Positions 6,815 through 10,880 of a DNA stretch of 10,880 bases are shown one piece after another. Position numbers and translations under genes: made by a program. Each line of letters begins with the position of its first letter. Positions within the stretch are counted from its first letter, which is position 1. Under the pieces are notes generated by a model. It had not been told where the DNA came from. It did no database searches and saw nothing but the letters and a program-made list of their open reading frames with translations. Source of the stretch: an uncultured Prevotellaceae bacterium (lineage in GTDB: Bacteria > Bacteroidota > Bacteroidia > Bacteroidales > Bacteroidaceae); contig CALZJL010000024.1 in assembly GCA_945787625.1 (NCBI GenBank), forward strand, positions 1 to 10,880. The letters are read 5' to 3'.

Positions 6815-8137
6815 TTACTTTATGAATCTTACTGCTGCTGCTCCGAAGATGAGGAATATGCCGGCTATGACGAGCATCATGGTCTGATTGCCGTCTACGA
6901 GGGTCAGAATGACTCCGCCGAGCATGGCTGCTACTATCTGGGGTATGCAGATGGTACAGTTGAACAGGCCGAGGTAGGTGCCCATCTTTGGGTTGCCTTG
7001 GAGGGCGTTGGTCAAGAGGGTAAAGGGCAAGGCCAGCATTGCTGCCCATGCTGCTCCGATGAGGGCGAAGCTGATGAGGACTATCCATTGGCTGCTAATC
7101 CAATAGATACTGATAAAGCCTACTGCTCCTATGAGAAGGCTTATGGCATAGGCTACTTTGAGATTGCTGAAGCGGGGTATGACGGGGGCCCATAGCATTG
7201 AGCCTATGGCTTGGACGAAGAAACTTACGCCAACCCAGTTGGCGGCTTCCTGGTAGCCTTGGCTGGATACTTCGGTTGTCCCCCAACATTGCTGCGAGAG
7301 GGTGCCGTTGGTATAGGTCCACATATACATAAATGCTGCCCAGCAGAAGAATTGCACCAGTCCTATGCTGAAAAACAGGTAAGGTACGCTGATGGTGTTG
7401 TCGTGGGAGATTGCTGTGGGCTGGGCTTTGTCGGCGGGCTGGGGAGCTGGGGCTACTTGTGACATCTGCTCGGGTGTGTATTCTTTGACCATTATGGTGG
7501 TGTACAGGACACAGAGTATGAGTATGGCGGCTCCGGCATAGAAACTGAAGATGACGGAGTTGGGTATGACGCCTTTGTCGGCGATGTTGCGTACTCCGAA
7601 AAAGGTGAGCACGTAGGGGAAGATGTAGCCTACGCAGCTGCCTGCGTTGCAAAGGAAGGACTGTATGCTGTAGGCGGTGGCTTTCTGGTGTTCGTTGACC
7701 ATATCGCCTACCATCATCTTGAATGGTTGCATGGCGATGTTGATACTGGTGTCGAGGAGCATGAGGCTCATGAGCCCGAACAGCATGGTGCCTGTGAGAC
7801 CCCACATGACGATTTGGGTACTGAGACCGAGGCTGCCGGCATTGGGCAGAAGGGCCATGACGGCTACGGCGACTATGGCTCCGACAAAGAGGTAGGGTAT
7901 GCGGCGGCCGAATCTACACCATGTCTTGTCGCTGAGGGCTCCGATGATGGGCTGGACTACCATGCCCATGAGCGGTGGGAGTATCCAGAAAAAGGATAGC
8001 TGGTGAGGGTCTGCGCCGAGGGTGGCAAAAATGCGGGCGATATTGGCACTTTGCAGGGCGTAGGCTATCTGTACGCCAAAGAACCCGGCTGAGAGGTTGA
8101 ATAGTTTCCAAAATGATAGATTAGGTAGTGTCTTCAT
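6815..8137 (-). CDS. MFS sugar transporter, SLC45-like (maltose/malto-oligosaccharide uptake)
   Basis: Inner-membrane major facilitator protein of 440 residues with about 12 hydrophobic segments. The N-terminal text (FWKLFNLSAGFFGVQIAYAL, then the helix continuing QSANIARIFATLGAD, 29-43) is typical of the maltose/sucrose SLC45-like group. The loop between helices 2 and 3 has the MFS signature GALSDK ... FGRR at 66-79. A Pro/Ala/Gln-rich hydrophilic loop at about 217-250 separates the two six-helix halves, and a polar loop around QCWGTTEVSSQGYQEAANWVG lies in the second half. Its place between an exported amylase and a cytosolic GH77 enzyme suggests uptake of maltose or longer malto-oligosaccharides, probably with protons. 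The substrate is inferred, not visible. It starts 1 nt after the amylase stop (TAA-C-ATG), so it is probably translationally coupled to the amylase. Confidence 0.9.
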   Translation of the reverse strand: MKTLPNLSFWKLFNLSAGFFGVQIAYALQSANIARIFATLGADPHQLSFFWILPPLMGMVVQPIIGALSDKTWCRFGRRIPYLFVGAIVAVAVMALLPNAGSLGLSTQIVMWGLTGTMLFGLMSLMLLDTSINIAMQPFKMMVGDMVNEHQKATAYSIQSFLCNAGSCVGYIFPYVLTFFGVRNIADKGVIPNSVIFSFYAGAAILILCVLYTTIMVKEYTPEQMSQVAPAPQPADKAQPTAISHDNTISVPYLFFSIGLVQFFCWAAFMYMWTYTNGTLSQQCWGTTEVSSQGYQEAANWVGVSFFVQAIGSMLWAPVIPRFSNLKVAYAISLLIGAVGFISIYWISSQWIVLISFALIGAAWAAMLALPFTLLTNALQGNPKMGTYLGLFNCTICIPQIVAAMLGGVILTLVDGNQTMMLVIAGIFLIFGAAAVRFIK

Positions 8138-8138
8138 G

Positions 8139-9974
8139 TTATTCTGTGATTATCATTGTTTGGTGATTGGTGATGTACATGCCTTTTCGGGGTGCTTGGA
8201 CGAGTCGACGTCCGCTGAGGTCATAGATGGCTTTGCTGTGAGTCTGGGACTGGGGCTGGGCGAGGTCATGGTTGAGACCGGTGTCGTAGTTGTCGGTAAC
8301 GTCTGTGTAGCTGACTTCGTTGCCTTGTATGGTGGCTGTGTAGTAGTGGGTAGTGGTCAATCGTTTGATGTCGGGGCTCTGAGGCTTGTCTGCGCCTTGG
8401 TTGAAGATGATGTTGAATTCGTAGTCTTTGGACTTGATGGGGAACTCGGCGTAGTACCACTCCTGACCGTCGATGATGGTGGTGTGGCTGGCCATGGAGG
8501 TTCCCGGCCATTTGCCGAGGAGCTCTCCGTCTGTGTCCCAGGCATAAAAATAGACGGGGGTGAAGTCGGCTTTGCAGTATATGGTGGCGGTGTATGGGGT
8601 GAAGCTTTCTTCTTCTTCTCGCTCTGACTGCTCAATGGTCTGAATGCGTGTAAGGCTTTTCTCCCACTCGTCAAGGAGGTCGTTGCTGAGATAGTATTTG
8701 TAGTTCTTGCCTTCGAGTATGAGGGTGTGGGTGTCTGCGTAGGCTTTGGGGGTGTAGCGGTATGTGCTTGTCCCAACGACTACGATCAGGCTGCCTCGCT
8801 TGCCTTGGACGATGTTGGCATAGACTGCTGCTGAGGACTGAAGGTTGACATAGCTGCTCTGGGAGTGTATGCCTGCTACGCGACGTGCTGCTATCTGACG
8901 TCGGATCTCTGGCTTGCAGTCTATCCAGTGTGGGAGGAAAACGCATGGGGTGCCTGGCATGGCGAGGAGATAGGCATTGGCTGCGAGTGTGTCGCGCTTG
9001 AGGGGGTCAAGGGGCTCTTCCTCGCTGCGGTATTGCGTGTCGTGATTTTCGACGAAGGTGACAGCCCAACGTTTGTAATCGTCTTGGTATGCGAGGGGGA
9101 GGTCGGAGTTTTCGGCTGCGAGATTGCGGCAGTCATTGCCGTTGAAGGCGTCGCGCACCCGATAGCGGAACTGAAAATCGAAGGCGGCACTGGTGGGGAT
9201 ATTGTCGGCGGCGGTGCGGTCTATCCATTTCTTTATGTTGTCGCTCCCGTCCCAGTATTCTCCTATGGAGTACTGTGGGTGGGCTGCGGTATTGTATTCT
9301 TTGATGAATCTGGCATCGAAGCCTTTGACCATGTCGTAGCGGAAGCCCGCGTAGCCGAGGTCGTCAAGTAGGTATTTCTGGTAGGCTTTGACGATGCGCT
9401 GCACGTTGGCCGAGTTGTGGTCGAGGTCACGGCAGCCTTGCTGGTCTTCGCCTGTGTCGTCATTGTCTGAGAGTTGAATGCCCATGGCGTTGGCTGCCGT
9501 GAGGGCATCGCCTCCTTCGTCGTTGCGACAGATGTCGGTGGTATGGAACTGGTAGGTCTGACCTTCGTATGTTTCGGTGGGGAAGCCAAACCAGCCTTCG
9601 GTATTGTGATGGTTGATGATGACATCGGCGATTGTGCCAATGCCGTTTTGGCGGAATGTCTCAATCATGGTGCGAAGCTCTTCTTCGCTGCCGAATGATG
9701 AGTTTTGATTCCAAAAATAAAGTGGGAAATAGCCCATGTTGTCGTGATTGCCCGAATGTCCTGAGTTGGGTAACCATATAAGGTCAAAGGACTCTGAGAG
9801 TGAGGTGGCTTGCTGGGTGAGTCTTGTCCAGCGTGTGTGTGTGTAACTATTCCAATAAAAGCCTTGGAGCATGACGCCTTCGTACTCGGAGGGCCAGCCT
9901 TGTGAGCGCAGTGTCGTGGGGAATATGGTTGATATGAGGGTGGCGAGCAAGATTGTGACTTTGTGTGTTTTCAT
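8139..9974 (-). CDS. GH13 alpha-amylase with C-terminal CBM26-like starch-binding module, exported
   Basis: Endo-hydrolysis of alpha-1,4 links in starch. 611 residues. Residues 1-24 form a signal peptide (MKTHKVTILLATLIS ... TLRSQ) without a lipobox Cys, unlike the lipoprotein SusG of Bacteroides thetaiotaomicron. The catalytic barrel starts at MLQGFYW (35-41). Region I is DVIINHH (117-123), the nucleophile is Asp214 in GFRYD, the acid/base is Glu239 in SIGEYWDG, and the transition-state residue is Asp312 in FVENHDTQ. A linker with an EEEE run follows (about 440-460). Then comes a module at about 463-560 with VYFYAWD, GKWPGTSM, EWYYAEFP and NIIFNQG, the pattern of CBM26-type starch-binding modules. 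The last 30 residues (IYDLSGRRL ... KGMYIT) form a short tail like that on the GH53 enzyme in this window. It is probably secreted or on the surface. The start at 9974 is 76 nt downstream of the susE stop, across a hairpin. Confidence 0.95.
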   Translation of the reverse strand: MKTHKVTILLATLISTIFPTTLRSQGWPSEYEGVMLQGFYWNSYTHTRWTRLTQQATSLSESFDLIWLPNSGHSGNHDNMGYFPLYFWNQNSSFGSEEELRTMIETFRQNGIGTIADVIINHHNTEGWFGFPTETYEGQTYQFHTTDICRNDEGGDALTAANAMGIQLSDNDDTGEDQQGCRDLDHNSANVQRIVKAYQKYLLDDLGYAGFRYDMVKGFDARFIKEYNTAAHPQYSIGEYWDGSDNIKKWIDRTAADNIPTSAAFDFQFRYRVRDAFNGNDCRNLAAENSDLPLAYQDDYKRWAVTFVENHDTQYRSEEEPLDPLKRDTLAANAYLLAMPGTPCVFLPHWIDCKPEIRRQIAARRVAGIHSQSSYVNLQSSAAVYANIVQGKRGSLIVVVGTSTYRYTPKAYADTHTLILEGKNYKYYLSNDLLDEWEKSLTRIQTIEQSEREEEESFTPYTATIYCKADFTPVYFYAWDTDGELLGKWPGTSMASHTTIIDGQEWYYAEFPIKSKDYEFNIIFNQGADKPQSPDIKRLTTTHYYTATIQGNEVSYTDVTDNYDTGLNHDLAQPQSQTHSKAIYDLSGRRLVQAPRKGMYITNHQTMIITE

Positions 9975-9992
9975 TGGGAATAGTTTTGGTAT

Positions 9993-10037
9993 TCTCCCCT
10001 ACCCTCACCTGAGAGTCTGGGTGTGGGTAGGGGGAGA
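9993..10037 (-). repeat. Imperfect inverted repeat / REP-like hairpin between susE and the amylase gene
   Basis: A 45-nt hairpin fills most of the 76-nt gap. TCTCCCC (9993-9999) pairs with GGGGAGA (10031-10037). After one bulged base (10030), TACCC (10000-10004) pairs with GGGTA (10025-10029). After a T-T mismatch (10005/10024), CACC (10006-10009) pairs with GGTG (10020-10023). The loop is 10 nt. The GC-rich stem should be stable in the mRNA. No U-run follows it on the transcribed side, so it is not a standard intrinsic terminator. The C-rich, palindromic form resembles dispersed REP-like elements. A role as an mRNA 3'-end stabiliser or partial attenuator, raising susE over the enzyme genes, is inferred. 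Confidence 0.75.
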
Positions 10038-10050
10038 TTAACGGTGAGTG

Positions 10051-10880
10051 CTATTGTTCGATAAAAATGTACTGGCCTGTAATGTCGTTGAAGTAGACGT
10101 TGTAGGTTGCGGCTGACAGCATGATGTCTGGACCATTTTGGTATCCTGTGCCTGCTGGCAGTTCTGTGCCACCCCAGTTGATATCCCATGAGCCGTTGGC
10201 GCGGAACTTGACTTTGCCATCGCTCTCTATCTTCAGGCCTCTGATGTACCAGATGTGTGAGTTGCCTGCATTGGATACTTGTGTGAGGTTTTCGTCGCCT
10301 CCCCAGCCGTTGAAGTCGCCTATGAGTCCGATGCTTGTATACTCGGCAGGGAATTGCTCTGAGGCTTCAGCCCAAGCGTATGTATTGTCCTTGAGATTGA
10401 CGCTGAAGGTGTAGACCATGTCTGCCTGTGGTGCCTTGATGGCGCCTGCGTTGACGACGAGTGCTCCACTGGCATCTGTACTGCCATCTACTGCACACCC
10501 GTAGGCGTTGCCCCAATTGCCGAGGTCATCGATATTCCAGAACTTGAGGTTGTGGTCACCTCCGAAGAATGCGGTGATGCTGTAGTTGCCGTCCTCGTCG
10601 GGGAATAGTGGTGTAGTGGGGTCTGAAGACCAGCCGTTGATGGCTCCGACTACGAAGTAGAATGCCGGAACTGGGGCGAGCTGTACCTGGAATGATACTG
10701 CTGTCGTGGTCTCCAGGAGGACAACGAGTCCTGAGTTTTGCGTATCCGTAGTATCTGCGACAGCTTTGGCTGTCACCTTGCCTTCGATGGTACGTGGGGT
10801 CACTTCTCTGTCATATAGTGCCACTACTGCTCCTTTGAGTTCGCTGACTGAGGCTTCGCAGTCGGAGTTGAGGTTGATGA
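10051..10880 (-). CDS. susE: SusE-like outer-membrane starch-binding protein, 5' end outside window
   Basis: Non-catalytic surface protein that holds starch for the Sus import machinery. 275 C-terminal residues are visible, with the stop at 10051-10053. The frame is open to the right edge (it reads INLNSDCEASVSELKGAVVA before position 10821), so the GTG at 10824 is not the true start. Visible residues 1-70 fit the end of the N-terminal Ig-like SusE domain. Two starch-binding modules follow, at about 73-172 (FVVGAINGWSSD, HNLKFWNIDD) and 180-275 (IGLIGDFNGWGGDENL, VKFRANGSWDINWGG). One Ig domain plus two modules matches SusE better than the three-module SusF, although SusF or a hybrid remains possible. 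The signal peptide and lipobox lie outside the window. Isoleucine codon use (mostly ATC) and the milder strand skew differ from the enzyme genes downstream. Its place before the amylase fits a sus-type locus, so susC and susD are expected farther right. Confidence 0.88.
   Translation of the reverse strand, partial: INLNSDCEASVSELKGAVVALYDREVTPRTIEGKVTAKAVADTTDTQNSGLVVLLETTTAVSFQVQLAPVPAFYFVVGAINGWSSDPTTPLFPDEDGNYSITAFFGGDHNLKFWNIDDLGNWGNAYGCAVDGSTDASGALVVNAGAIKAPQADMVYTFSVNLKDNTYAWAEASEQFPAEYTSIGLIGDFNGWGGDENLTQVSNAGNSHIWYIRGLKIESDGKVKFRANGSWDINWGGTELPAGTGYQNGPDIMLSAATYNVYFNDITGQYIFIEQ

Larger units (their letters stand above)
1..10880 (-). other. Probable single starch-plus-galactan utilisation operon, both ends outside window
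   Basis: Seven genes share one strand. The gaps in transcription order are 76, 1, 26, 13, 17 and 1 nt. Apart from the hairpin in the first gap, no terminator-like structure is seen, and no Bacteroidota -7 element (TAnnTTTG) was found in the 76-nt gap. The promoter is therefore expected to lie beyond the right edge. Single transcription is inferred from spacing and function. Confidence 0.75.

Noticed and set aside
6789..7088. A 100-residue N-terminal extension of malQ that could have held a CBM20 domain
   Set aside because: The added residues are Arg/His/Ser-rich, overlap the transporter gene in another frame and have no CBM20 features. The GH77 core begins directly after the ATG at 6788.
9993..10037. 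Intrinsic transcription terminator after susE
   Set aside because: The stem is strong, but no U-run follows on the transcribed side, and related genes continue downstream without a visible promoter. I kept it as a hairpin of unknown role.
10822..10824. GTG at 10824 as the start of the SusE-like gene
   Set aside because: The frame remains open and protein-like up to the window edge, no signal peptide follows the GTG, and SusE needs an N-terminal lipoprotein region.

Overview
The window looks like a Bacteroidota chromosome segment, most likely Bacteroidales close to Prevotella. The reasons are a SusE-type starch-binding protein, a Sus-like set of starch enzymes, start sites without clear purine-rich ribosome binding sites, and short C-terminal tails of the 'YNLQGQR / YDLSGRR ... 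G-[IM]-x-I' kind on two secreted enzymes. No RNA gene, insertion sequence, CRISPR array or plus-strand gene is supported.

All seven genes lie on the minus strand and read from right to left with almost no space between them, so they form a probable operon. In transcription order they are: a SusE-like surface starch-binding protein whose 5' end is outside the window (10880-10051); a 76-nt gap holding a strong hairpin; a secreted GH13 alpha-amylase with a C-terminal CBM26-like module (9974-8139); a 12-helix MFS sugar transporter of the SLC45/maltose type (8137-6815); a cytosolic GH77 4-alpha-glucanotransferase with the plant DPE2-type insertion (6788-4881); an exported type I pullulanase (4867-2927); an exported GH53 endo-beta-1,4-galactanase (2909-1620); and an exported GH2 beta-galactosidase that runs off the left edge (1618-1).

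The first five genes make a coherent starch path. SusE holds starch at the surface, the amylase cuts alpha-1,4 links, the pullulanase removes alpha-1,6 branches, the MFS protein carries malto-oligosaccharides over the inner membrane, and GH77 rearranges them in the cytosol. SusC/SusD, a SusR-type regulator, a GH97 alpha-glucosidase and a glucan phosphorylase are not in the window; some may lie beyond the right edge.

The last two genes act on another polymer. GH53 plus GH2 is the classic pair for beta-1,4-galactan of pectin, and here they are joined to the 3' end of the starch operon with junctions of 17 nt and 1 nt. This suggests that starch and galactan use are co-expressed, as would suit plant storage tissue that contains both. 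It is the most notable feature of the window. Further points are the hairpin after susE, the GH77 enzyme without CBM20 modules, the lack of a lipobox on the amylase, and an isoleucine codon-context rule seen across the genes.
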